Assembly: GCF_900156175.1 (NCBI RefSeq)
Contig: NZ_FTMV01000015.1
Span: 77,382 to 141,381, forward strand
Length of the DNA: 64,000 nucleotides
Reading direction: 5' to 3'
DNA from: Janthinobacterium sp. TND4EL3
GTDB taxonomy: Bacteria; Pseudomonadota; Gammaproteobacteria; Burkholderiales; Burkholderiaceae_D
Position numbers and translations under genes: made by a program. Under the pieces are notes generated by a model, which ran no database searches, was not told the origin of the DNA, and saw only the letters and a program-made list of their open reading frames with translations. This document shows, one piece after another, positions 1 through 7,278 of the stretch (position 1 is its first letter; each line of letters starts with the position of its first letter).

Positions 1-38
1 ACCTCCACCAACAGCGCAGAAATCACGTGATAATCAAA

Positions 39-60
39 GTCGCCTCGGGCGGCTTTTTTT
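39..60 (+). terminator. Rho-independent terminator, repeat unit 1
   Basis: Stem GTCGCC/GGCGGC with loop TCG is followed by seven T. It would end a transcript entering from left of the window. Confidence 0.75.
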
Positions 61-197
61 ATTTCCGCGACACTTCCCGCCATACCCCTCGGGGGAAATA
101 TGGCTAAGCTGTTAGCGCGCTTGCATGGCATGCAAGAGGTCAGCGCTTAGCCCCCGCCAACCTCCACCAACAGCGCAGAAATCACGTGATAATCAAA

Positions 198-219
198 GTC
201 GCCTCGGGCGGCTTTTTTT
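198..219 (+). terminator. Terminator copy, repeat unit 2
   Basis: Same hairpin and T-tract as the copy at 39-60, carried by the tandem repeat. Confidence 0.65.
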
Positions 220-369
220 ATTTCCGCGACACTTCCCGCCATACCCCTCGGGGGAAATATGGCTAAGCTGTTAGCGCGCTTGCATGGCATGCAAGAGGTC
301 AGCGGTTAGCCCCCGCCAACCTCCACCAACAGCGCAGAAACGGGTAGGTAAGGCAGTAAATAGATCAAA

Positions 370-391
370 GTCGCCTCGGGCGGCTTTTTTT
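370..391 (+). terminator. Terminator copy, repeat unit 3
   Basis: Same hairpin and T-tract, shifted by the 12-base longer segment of unit 3. Confidence 0.65.
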
Positions 392-527
392 ATTTCCGCA
401 ACACTTCCCGCCATACCCCTCGGGGGAATATGGCTAAGCTGTTAGCGCGCTTGCATGGCATGCAAGAGGTCAGCGGTTAGCTCCCGCTTACCTCCACCAA
501 CAGCGCAGAAATCACGTGATAATCAAA

Positions 528-549
528 GTCGCCTCGGGCGGCTTTTTTT
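528..549 (+). terminator. Terminator copy, repeat unit 4
   Basis: Fourth copy of the hairpin and T-tract, just past the 3' end of the convergent lysR gene. The stem is near-symmetric, but the A-run on the lysR side is short, so use by lysR is uncertain. Confidence 0.6.
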
Positions 550-597
550 ATTTCCGGGCCAATTTCGCCATACCCTTCGGCGAGCGTGGCCAAGCTG

Positions 598-1527
598 TTA
601 GCGCGCTAGCGGTCGCGATAGATCGGCAGTGAAGTCGACATATTGGGTGGAAAGCCCGCGTAGCTGGTCGAGCAGTGGGCGGTTGTCTCCGCGCCGCCAC
701 TGAAAAGAATAGATTACCGGCGCTGGCATTTCGGCGGCGGCGAGCGGGAGCAGCAGGCCCTGGTTAACCAGCTTTTGACTCCAGCCAGTGGGCAGTATGC
801 CGATCCCGACAGAGGCAATCAGCATGCCGGCAATGGCCCCCCAATTATTGCAACTTATGCGCTCAACGGCAGCGATGCCGTGAGCCAGCAGCCAGTCATC
901 AATCAGTCGCGTGGTGCCAGCTGAAGGCGGTAAGGCAACGATGGGCTGTCCAGCGCCAAGTAAATCGGCGGCACCACGTAAGCCAGGCGGGCTGTCAGAT
1001 ACAGCCAGGGTTGGCGCGGCAAGCCAGATGAATTGTGCTTGGCTGACCGGTTGCGACAGGATGCCGTGGTGCGATGAGCGTCCGGCAATGATCGCAAAAT
1101 CGAGCTCGCCCTTGGTAACACGGCTTTCCAGAACTGAGCCCACGTCGACATAGGGTTCAAGCGTCAATTTGGGATGCAGTGCCCGGACTTGCGCAATGAA
1201 CTGCGGTAGCCAGGTCAGCGCGCTGAGTTCGCCAACACCAAAGGCGCAACGGCCAACTAGCCCGGCAGAGGGTGCGAAGGCGGTACGTATTGCGGCGGCG
1301 TCATCGAGCAGCGCCAGCGCGCGTGGCAGCAATGCCTGGCCTGCATCGCTGAGTACGGCGCGGTGGCCACTCCGGTCGAACAGATTGATGCCAAGCGCTT
1401 CCTCCAGTTCTGAAATGCGCTTGGAGAGAGACGATACGGACAAATGCAGGCGTTCGGCGGCAATCGCAAAGTTGGCGCAGGTGGCGGCCCAGTAGAACGC
1501 TTCGAGTTGCTTTAAAGTCATGGACAT
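598..1527 (-). CDS. LysR-family transcriptional regulator, probably of the lhgO module
   Basis: A 309-residue protein with an N-terminal winged helix-turn-helix (about residues 4-63; LKQLEAFYWAATCANFAIAA, then SVSSLSKRISELEE) and a LysR substrate-binding domain. The reading frame is open further upstream, but the family normally begins at MSMTLKQLEAF. An AGAGAA ribosome site lies about 8 bases before that ATG, so 1527 is chosen; ATG at 1521 is also possible. The gene is divergent from lhgO with an AT-rich gap of about 200 bases carrying a T-N11-A type inverted repeat. It likely responds to 2-hydroxyglutarate or a related dicarboxylate and controls lhgO and the transporter; that is inferred from position only. 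Its stop codon lies in the last copy of the 1-608 repeat, so the C-terminal few residues may have been replaced by repeat sequence. Confidence 0.88.
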   Translation of the reverse strand: MSMTLKQLEAFYWAATCANFAIAAERLHLSVSSLSKRISELEEALGINLFDRSGHRAVLSDAGQALLPRALALLDDAAAIRTAFAPSAGLVGRCAFGVGELSALTWLPQFIAQVRALHPKLTLEPYVDVGSVLESRVTKGELDFAIIAGRSSHHGILSQPVSQAQFIWLAAPTLAVSDSPPGLRGAADLLGAGQPIVALPPSAGTTRLIDDWLLAHGIAAVERISCNNWGAIAGMLIASVGIGILPTGWSQKLVNQGLLLPLAAAEMPAPVIYSFQWRRGDNRPLLDQLRGLSTQYVDFTADLSRPLAR

Positions 1528-1546
1528 CACTTGTTCTCTTTTTTCG

Positions 1547-1566
1547 AAATTAATTGTACATAATTT
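1547..1566. promoter_or_regulatory. Candidate LysR-binding inverted repeat
   Basis: AAATTA and TAATTT form a perfect 6-bp inverted repeat separated by ATTGTACA. It sits 20 bases before the lysR start, in the gap shared with lhgO. This matches the T-N11-A dyad pattern of LysR sites; occupancy is inferred. Confidence 0.5.
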
Positions 1567-1725
1567 TTCGCTTTTATCTAAATTGTGCTTGATCAAAAAT
1601 GCTTGACAGGGCAAATCGCGTCGGTGCCAGGCGTTGGGCGGGCGGCATGTGCAGGCCTTCACCCTTCGCCAAAGTGATGCATGTAGCAGTGAAATGACGA
1701 GTTTGCTATTTTTTTGAGAGGCGCA

Positions 1726-2931
1726 ATGAACAAGAAGCGTTATGCAGTTATCGGCGGGGGGATAAATGGCCTCGCAGTCGCACGTCAGTTATTGTTGGAT
1801 TTTCCCGACGCCACGGTGGTGCTGTTCGAAAAGGAGGCGAGTGTCGCCAGTCATCAGTCCAGCCACAATTCGGGTGTGGTCCATGCCGGTCTGTACTATG
1901 AGCCGGGGGGGCTCAAGGCGCGACTTTGCAGGCGCGGGGGCGAATTGATTGGCAACTATTGCCGCGACAATGCGATCCCCTACGACGAGTGCGGCAAAGT
2001 TGTCGTCGCGCTACAAGAGGAAGAGTTGCCTCGCCTGGAGGCGATTTATCGGAAAGCGCAGGCCAACGGTGTGCCTGGCGTGCGGCTGATCGGCTCAAAT
2101 GAGCTGCGCGAAATCGAGCCCAACTGCATCGGCCTGGGCGCCTTGCATTCACCGAAAACGGCGATTGTCAGTTACGGTCAAATTGCGGCCCGAATCGCCG
2201 ATGAAATCAGGGAACGTGGCGGGCGCATTTGTCTCAATTCGCCGGTTGAGCGCCTGCTTGAGCAAGGCGGCGAAGTACGGGTCGAACTTGCAGACGGAGA
2301 GGTCTTCGATACGGTATTCGATCAGGCAATTGCCTGCGCGGGTTTGCAGTCAGATCGCCTGGCAGAGCGTTCGGGCGATCAGGGCACGCCACGCATCGTA
2401 CCGTTCTTCGGCCAGTATTACGTGATCGACGAGGCTTTCAAGTCGCATGTCAAAGGCTTGATCTATCCGGTGCCGGACCCGCGCTTTCCTTTCCTCGGGG
2501 TGCATTTCACAAAGCGTATCGACGGACAGATGACGATCGGCCCGAATGCTTTCATATCCTTCGGTCGCGAGAACTATGACGGCCGCAGCATGAACCTGGC
2601 CGACATCTTCAATTTTGCCAGCTACCCCGGCTTTTGGAAGTTTGCGGCCCGTAACCTGCCGGCGACGCTTCGGGAACTGAAGACTGTGGTCAGCGAGGCG
2701 AGCTTTGTCCGCGAGGCGGCGCGCTATGTGCCGACGCTTGCCTCGGTCGGTATTGTTCCCGCGGTTCGTGGGATCCGTGCCCAGGCCATGGAGGCCAATG
2801 GTGCGCTGGTTGACGATTTCGTGATTCGCCAACACGGCAACATTACCCACATCCGCAATGCACCGTCACCAGGGGCGACATCGTCGCTAGCCATTGCTGA
2901 ATACATTGTGCGTGAAGTGATGCGGCGCTGA
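1726..2931 (+). CDS. lhgO: L-2-hydroxyglutarate oxidase (FAD-dependent)
   Basis: A 401-residue protein of the LhgO/YgaF family, which oxidises L-2-hydroxyglutarate to 2-oxoglutarate and passes electrons to the quinone pool. The N-terminus has the FAD dinucleotide-binding motif (YAVIGGGINGLAVARQL). Family signatures follow in order: SSHNSGVVHAGLYYEPGGLK (residues 46-65), KTAIVSYGQIAARIADE, LIYPVPDPRFPFLGVHFTK and the C-terminal GIRAQAMEANGALVDDF and APSPGATSSLAIAEYIV. The ATG at 1726 is preceded by GAGAGG; an upstream in-frame TTG at 1714 is less likely. The gene is followed after about 100 bases by a metabolite transporter on the same strand. In family context this enzyme serves glutarate/lysine catabolism or removal of 2-hydroxyglutarate formed by side reactions. 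The glutarate hydroxylase usually seen beside it in enterobacteria (glaH/csiD) is not present here. Confidence 0.93.
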   Translation: MNKKRYAVIGGGINGLAVARQLLLDFPDATVVLFEKEASVASHQSSHNSGVVHAGLYYEPGGLKARLCRRGGELIGNYCRDNAIPYDECGKVVVALQEEELPRLEAIYRKAQANGVPGVRLIGSNELREIEPNCIGLGALHSPKTAIVSYGQIAARIADEIRERGGRICLNSPVERLLEQGGEVRVELADGEVFDTVFDQAIACAGLQSDRLAERSGDQGTPRIVPFFGQYYVIDEAFKSHVKGLIYPVPDPRFPFLGVHFTKRIDGQMTIGPNAFISFGRENYDGRSMNLADIFNFASYPGFWKFAARNLPATLRELKTVVSEASFVREAARYVPTLASVGIVPAVRGIRAQAMEANGALVDDFVIRQHGNITHIRNAPSPGATSSLAIAEYIVREVMRR

Positions 2932-3034
2932 GTTTGCGCAGCGGACAACGTACGGTTGTCTGTCGCTCCCCAGCTGGCCCCAACTCGAACGCTCTAGGCG
3001 AAAAAGAAAAAAATTAATTCATGAAGGAGACATT

Positions 3035-4348
3035 TTGAACATTCAAAAAACAGAACAGGAAACCCCGGCACAGACAAAAAGTCGTTTGCGCAAAGTGGCG
3101 GCAGCGACCATCGTCGGCTCAATGCTGGAGTGGTATGACTTTTATCTTTACGCGACGATGGCGTCGATTGTCTTCAGTAAGGTCTTCTTCGATACCTCGG
3201 ACCCGGCGAATGCATCGCTGCAAGCCTTTGCCACCTTCGCCATCGGCTTTGTGGCGCGACCGATCGGGGGGCTGTTCTTCGGCTACTTCGGCGACCGCTA
3301 CGGGCGCAAGAAAATGTTGTTCGTTACTTTCTGTATGATGGGCTTGTGCACGACCGCCATTGGCCTGATCCCTTCCTACGCCAGCATCGGCGTTTGGGCG
3401 CCCTTGTGCCTGGTGCTGATCCGTATTGTGCAGGGCCTGGGCGCCGGTGCTGAACTGGCGGGGGCGGCGGTAACTTCCTACGAGCATGCGGCCGACAACA
3501 AGAAGGGGCGACAAGGTGCGTGGCCTGCATTGGGGCTGAACCTTGGCCTGTTGCTGTCGTCGCTGACCGTTTATCTGCTGACCATCAATGGCGACAAGTT
3601 TTTGCTTGCCGGCGGTTGGCGCATTCCCTTCATCCTCAGTTTCGTGCTGGTACTGGTTGGCCTCTGGGTGCGTGGGAGTCTGCCGGAAACGCCAGAGTAT
3701 CACCACTTCGAGGAAAGCCATCGCCAGAAGAGGCCGTTCCGCGAATTGTGGAAAACCAATCTTAAGGGCCTGGGCGTCGTGTTCTTTGTCGCCATCGGTT
3801 ACAACGCACTGAGCTATGTCTTCAAGACCTTCTCGCTGGCCTACCTGACCCAGTTCAAAGGCATTTCGGCCAGCGTGACATCGCTATCGGTGACACTGGC
3901 CAGTCTGGTCGCAATCGTTACCGTCCCGCTCTTCGGCTATCTGTGTGACAAGTTCAGCAGCAAGAAGCTGCTGATCGTCGGCGGCCTGCTGTCAGCATTG
4001 TTCGCGTACCCGTTCATGCAGTTGCTCGACAGTGGCGAGAACAGGCTGATTTACCTGGCGCTGATCATCGGCACCGGGGTGCTGGCGCCGATGATGTTCG
4101 CCCCACAGGGCTCTTTCCTCAGTCGCCAGTTTGCCGTACAAAACCGCTCGACGGGCGTCGGTTCGGGGCGTGAAATCGGCACTGCCATTGCCGGCGGCAT
4201 TGCCCCGTTGTGGGCGTTGTCAATGGTTGCCCAGTCTGCGACTCGTGATACGAGCGCAGTGGCCTTGATGCTCACGTGCTCCGGAGTGATCGTCGCATTG
4301 GCAGCATACTTCGACCAAGGTTATCGCTTTAGCCATTACAAGAACTGA
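3035..4348 (+). CDS. MHS-family major facilitator transporter (dicarboxylate/hydroxy acid:H+ symporter)
   Basis: A 437-residue, 12-TM major facilitator protein of the metabolite:H+ symporter subgroup (KgtP/ShiA/ProP-like). It shows the opening GSMLEWYDFYLYATMAS and the loop 2-3 motif GDRYGRKKM. The start is a TTG at 3035: the ribosome site AAGGAGA (3024-3030) has correct spacing to it, while the nearby ATG at 3021 is out of frame and stops at once. Placed directly after lhgO, it most likely imports 2-hydroxyglutarate, 2-oxoglutarate or a similar acid; the substrate is inferred from this pairing only. The gap to lhgO is about 100 bases, so the two may share a transcript. Confidence 0.88.
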   Translation: MNIQKTEQETPAQTKSRLRKVAAATIVGSMLEWYDFYLYATMASIVFSKVFFDTSDPANASLQAFATFAIGFVARPIGGLFFGYFGDRYGRKKMLFVTFCMMGLCTTAIGLIPSYASIGVWAPLCLVLIRIVQGLGAGAELAGAAVTSYEHAADNKKGRQGAWPALGLNLGLLLSSLTVYLLTINGDKFLLAGGWRIPFILSFVLVLVGLWVRGSLPETPEYHHFEESHRQKRPFRELWKTNLKGLGVVFFVAIGYNALSYVFKTFSLAYLTQFKGISASVTSLSVTLASLVAIVTVPLFGYLCDKFSSKKLLIVGGLLSALFAYPFMQLLDSGENRLIYLALIIGTGVLAPMMFAPQGSFLSRQFAVQNRSTGVGSGREIGTAIAGGIAPLWALSMVAQSATRDTSAVALMLTCSGVIVALAAYFDQGYRFSHYKN

Positions 4349-4575
4349 TGGTCAAGGCGGCGGGTCAAGCTTGCTCAGCTCCTCCCGCCGCCCAACCCTT
4401 GTATGACGTGGGTTGGGCCAGTACAAACGAAGGGGGAGGGGCAAGAGGCTTTCCTTTTGCTGGTCTGGCTGCTGTTGCTGAGGACCTGTACCTCGCCCGC
4501 GCAGCCGATCGATTGCACATTGAGCAATTGCCGCCGGGAACGGTTTCTTCCATGGAAAATAAGATGCGCCTGCGG
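4349..4575. other. Non-coding stretch with a strong hairpin after the MHS transporter
   Basis: No convincing gene is seen. A small open frame overlaps the transporter stop (TGATG) but has low-complexity composition and no family resemblance. A perfect 8-bp stem, CCCAACCC (4391-4398) with GGGTTGGG (4410-4417), is flanked by a weaker outer pairing of CCTCCC with GGGAGG. There is no T-run, so it may be a Rho-assisted 3' end or an RNA stabiliser for the transporter message. Confidence 0.45.
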
Positions 4576-4605
4576 TTGATTTTGTGAATGGCCCCGTGCT
4601 ATACT
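4576..4605 (+). promoter_or_regulatory. Sigma-70 promoter of the tRNA-Glu cluster
   Basis: TTGATT (4576-4581) and TATACT (4600-4605) are spaced by 18 bases and lie about 70 bases before the first tRNA-Glu. Confidence 0.6.
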
Positions 4606-4676
4606 TCGCGCACGCTTTTTTGAGGGGCTAGGCAAAGCCTTCAACGAAGAGTCCGCTGAGAGTAAAGCCAGCACAG

Positions 4677-4752
4677 GTCCCCATCGTCTAGAGGCCTAGG
4701 ACATCACCCTTTCACGGTGAGTACAGGGGTTCGAATCCCCTTGGGGACGCCA
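4677..4752 (+). tRNA. tRNA-Glu (TTC), copy 1
   Basis: A 76-base gene with encoded CCA. The acceptor GTCCCC pairs with GGGGAC, the anticodon loop CTTTCAC carries TTC (4711-4713), and the T-arm has GGTTCGAATCC. It is the first of three identical copies on one strand. Confidence 0.97.
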
Positions 4753-4789
4753 GGATTTAGTTGTAAAGTAAGATTGCAGAGCTGAATGG

Positions 4790-4812
4790 GCCTGACAAGT
4801 CAGGCTTTTTTT
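4790..4812 (+). terminator. Terminator between tRNA-Glu copies 1 and 2
   Basis: GCCTGAC/GTCAGGC stem with a 2-base loop, then seven T. It could limit read-through from copy 1, so copies 2 and 3 may depend partly on their own promoter or on incomplete termination. Confidence 0.75.
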
Positions 4813-4874
4813 GTTTCTGCGGTTGCTGCAGTACCGGGTCAGGATGCGAAGTAGTGCATTCAGGACAGATTTCT

Positions 4875-4950
4875 GTCCCCATCGTCTAGAGGCCTAGGAC
4901 ATCACCCTTTCACGGTGAGTACAGGGGTTCGAATCCCCTTGGGGACGCCA
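4875..4950 (+). tRNA. tRNA-Glu (TTC), copy 2
   Basis: Identical to copy 1. About 30 bases upstream (GTGCATTCAGGACAGATTT) are nearly repeated in front of copy 3, showing that the duplicated unit includes the leader. Confidence 0.97.
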
Positions 4951-5020
4951 GATTCGCAAGCAGTCAGCACGTAAAGTAACAGGTCGGGATGCAAAGCAGC
5001 GCATTCAGGACAGATTTTCT

Positions 5021-5096
5021 GTCCCCATCGTCTAGAGGCCTAGGACATCACCCTTTCACGGTGAGTACAGGGGTTCGAATCCCCTTGGGGACGCCA
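5021..5096 (+). tRNA. tRNA-Glu (TTC), copy 3
   Basis: Identical to copies 1 and 2, with the same leader as copy 2 apart from a few changes. It is followed by a terminator 20 bases on. Confidence 0.97.
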
Positions 5097-5116
5097 GACC
5101 GGCTGAATCAGCCAAC

Positions 5117-5149
5117 AAAAAAGCCGCCTGGTAACAGTGCGGCTTTTTT
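5117..5149 (+). terminator. Terminator of the tRNA-Glu cluster
   Basis: A-run, then GCCGC paired with GCGGC across an 11-base loop, then six T. The symmetric A/T runs would allow function on either strand. Confidence 0.8.
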
Positions 5150-5191
5150 GTCATTGGCCGCCATGCCCATGTTTTTCTCTTCCCGTCGACT

Positions 5192-6361
5192 ATGCCATTA
5201 CCTACCGATCGCGCACCATCCCTTGCCATCTTCTGCAAAGTCGTCGACAACTACGGCGATATCGGCATTTGCTGGCGTTTGGCGCGGCAGTTGAGCGGCG
5301 AGCATGGCGTCGCCGTCACCCTGTGGGTCGATGATTTGCCCAGTTTCCGGCGCATCTGTCCCGAAATCGACGTGGCGGCCGAGGCGCAGCGGGCTGCGGG
5401 CGTCACGGTCCGCCACTGGCGCGGCCAGGATGGCGCGTTTGCGCCCGCCGATATCGCCGACATCGTCATCGAGTTCTTTGCCTGCGACATTCCGCCCGGC
5501 TATATCGCCGCCATGGCGCAGTGCGTGCCGCATCCGGTATGGCTGAACCTGGAAGGTTTGACGGCGGAAGAGTGGGTCGAGGGTTGCCATGCGCTGACGT
5601 CGCCGCGCCACGGCATGATCAAGCATTTCTTCTTTCCCGGTTTTACCGATAAGACGGGCGGCTTGCTGCGCGAAGCGGCACTCGACGAGCGGCGGCTGGC
5701 GTTCCAGGCCGATGCGGGGGCCATGTCGGCCTTCCTGGGGCAGCTCGGCGTGACGCCGGCAGAGGTGGGGGCATTAAAGGTGTCGCTGTTCTGCTATCCG
5801 CACGCGCCCGTGGCCGAGCTGTTCGCCGCGTGGCAGGCGGGAGGCGGGCCCGTGGTCTGCCTGGTGCCGGAAGGCGTCGCGTTCGATGCCGTTCAGGAAT
5901 TTATCGGCGACGATGCGGCGGTAGCAGGGGTGGCGCGCACGCGTGGCGCGCTGACCGTGCGCGTCCTGCCCTTCGTGCCGCAGGATGATTACGACCGCCT
6001 GCTGTGGGCTTGCGACGTCAATTTCGTGCGCGGCGAGGATTCCTTCGTGCGTGCGCAATGGGCGGGCAAGCCCTTTCTCTGGCATATCTATCCGCAGGAT
6101 GAAAACCTGCATCATGTAAAATTGCGCGCCTTCCTGCAGCGCTATGCGGTGGACGCGGACGGCGCCATCGACAGCCTCGTGCAGGCGGCGCTGGCCTGGA
6201 ATGACGCCAGTGCGGACGCCTTGCCGTGGGTGCGGCTGTGGCCCGCATTGCAGGCCGATCTGCCGCGCATCGTCGCGCGCGCGCAGGACTGGGAGCGGCA
6301 GATGCGGACCCATGGTGATCTGGCAAGTAACTTGCTGGCGTTCGCCGGCGCGACGAGATAG
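5192..6361 (+). CDS. earP: EF-P arginine rhamnosyltransferase EarP
   Basis: A 389-residue protein of the EarP (DUF2331) glycosyltransferase family, which transfers rhamnose from dTDP-L-rhamnose to an arginine of elongation factor P. The N-terminal DNYGDIG motif provides the two conserved aspartates (here Asp19 and Asp23). The nucleotide-sugar motif RGEDSFVRAQWAGKPFLWHI lies near residue 280. Length and motifs are as expected. The target gene efp follows 135 bases downstream on the same strand, the standard arrangement for this modification route. The start ATG at 5192 has no strong ribosome site; the start fits the family. Confidence 0.96.
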   Translation: MPLPTDRAPSLAIFCKVVDNYGDIGICWRLARQLSGEHGVAVTLWVDDLPSFRRICPEIDVAAEAQRAAGVTVRHWRGQDGAFAPADIADIVIEFFACDIPPGYIAAMAQCVPHPVWLNLEGLTAEEWVEGCHALTSPRHGMIKHFFFPGFTDKTGGLLREAALDERRLAFQADAGAMSAFLGQLGVTPAEVGALKVSLFCYPHAPVAELFAAWQAGGGPVVCLVPEGVAFDAVQEFIGDDAAVAGVARTRGALTVRVLPFVPQDDYDRLLWACDVNFVRGEDSFVRAQWAGKPFLWHIYPQDENLHHVKLRAFLQRYAVDADGAIDSLVQAALAWNDASADALPWVRLWPALQADLPRIVARAQDWERQMRTHGDLASNLLAFAGATR

Positions 6362-6496
6362 GCGCTTGCTCAAAATTAAGGTAAAATGCCCGGTTATTTC
6401 TAACGTATTTTTAACCGATCAAACGCAAGCTTGCGGCGCTGATGGCACCCAGGCGGCAGATGGTCTTCATGCAACCCACTTTTTACGTACATTCCT

Positions 6497-7072
6497 ATGA
6501 AACCCGCAAAAGAAATTCGTGTTGGCAATATCATCATGGTCGACAGCAAGCCAATGATCGTGTTGCGTTCTGATGTCAACGGTTCGAGCCGCACGGGCTT
6601 CACCTACAAATGGAAGATGAAAAATCTTCTGACGAACACCCCGATGGAAAACGTGTTCCGCGGCGACGACAAGTTCGACGTTGTTGTTCTGGATAAAAAG
6701 CCAGTAACGTACTCCTATTTCGCCGATCCGCTGTTCGTCTTCATGGACGCCGAGTACAACCAGTACGAAATCGAAGAAGAAAACCTGGGCGAAGCGCTGA
6801 ACTACCTGAAAGATGGCATGGAATGCGAAGCCATTTTCTACGACGGCAAGGCCATCTCCGTGGAACTGCCTACGACCATCGCCCGTCAAGTGGTGTACTC
6901 GGAGCCTGCAGTCAAGGGCAACACCTCGGGTAACGTCCTGAAGGAAGCGAAGATCGAAAACGCCATCGACGCACACCGCCACACCGTGCAAGTGCCGCTG
7001 TTCGTGGCACAAGATGATGTCATCGAAATCGACACCCGCACCAACGAATACAAGCGTGTCGTGCGCAACTAA
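6497..7072 (+). CDS. efp: Elongation factor P, arginine-rhamnosylated type
   Basis: A 191-residue EF-P with the three-domain layout of the family (KOW-like N-domain and two OB domains). It relieves ribosome stalling at consecutive prolines. The modification loop reads NGSSRTG, placing arginine at residue 32, which is the EarP target, instead of the lysine used by the EpmA route. This agrees with the adjacent earP. The start at 6497 is the family start. Confidence 0.98.
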   Translation: MKPAKEIRVGNIIMVDSKPMIVLRSDVNGSSRTGFTYKWKMKNLLTNTPMENVFRGDDKFDVVVLDKKPVTYSYFADPLFVFMDAEYNQYEIEEENLGEALNYLKDGMECEAIFYDGKAISVELPTTIARQVVYSEPAVKGNTSGNVLKEAKIENAIDAHRHTVQVPLFVAQDDVIEIDTRTNEYKRVVRN

Positions 7073-7149
7073 TCGATGTCCGCGCTGCGCGGCACGCGTG
7101 GCCCGGCAAATGCCGGCCAGGCTTGCTCCAGTTGTCGATTATCAAGAAA

Positions 7150-7175
7150 CGCTGCCTTCGGGCAGCGTTTTTTTT
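7150..7175 (+). terminator. Terminator of efp
   Basis: CGCTGCC/GGCAGCG stem with a TTCG tetraloop and eight T. Confidence 0.92.
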
Positions 7176-7278
7176 GCTTAAAAAATAATTCCTTGTCACA
7201 ACTATTAGCTTGCAAGGACTGCTATGCTACGGCTATCACACTGTTGCGTTAAAAACAGTGAAGTTTCCTGGAGACTCC

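Larger units (their letters stand above)
1..608. repeat. Tandem array of 159-171 bp units with a tmRNA/tRNA-like 3' end
   Basis: Units begin at 1, 160, 319 and 490, and the fourth is cut short at about 608. Each opens with ACCTCCACCA, the type of acceptor end seen in beta-proteobacterial tmRNA (and some tRNAs), preceded in units 2-3 by CCCGCCA. A terminator hairpin follows, then a palindromic segment. The palindrome CTTGCATGgCATGCAAG lies at 120-136, 279-295 and 450-466, inside a wider pairing of GGCTAAGC with GCTTAGCC that is perfect only in unit 1. Unit 3 has a 12-base longer variant after the acceptor-like end. The last unit merges into the lysR 3' end, so the lysR stop codon sits in repeat sequence. 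Inference: the window starts at the tail of ssrA or a tRNA, a common island attachment site, with tandem duplication of its 3' end. Upstream sequence is not visible. Confidence 0.85.

Noticed and set aside
1-608. CRISPR-like array
   Set aside because: Units are 159-171 bases and nearly identical throughout, with no short repeat/unique spacer alternation and no cas genes.
4348-4587. 79-residue open frame overlapping the MHS transporter stop
   Set aside because: Composition is not protein-like, it runs into the tRNA-Glu promoter, and it has no ribosome site of its own beyond the overlap.
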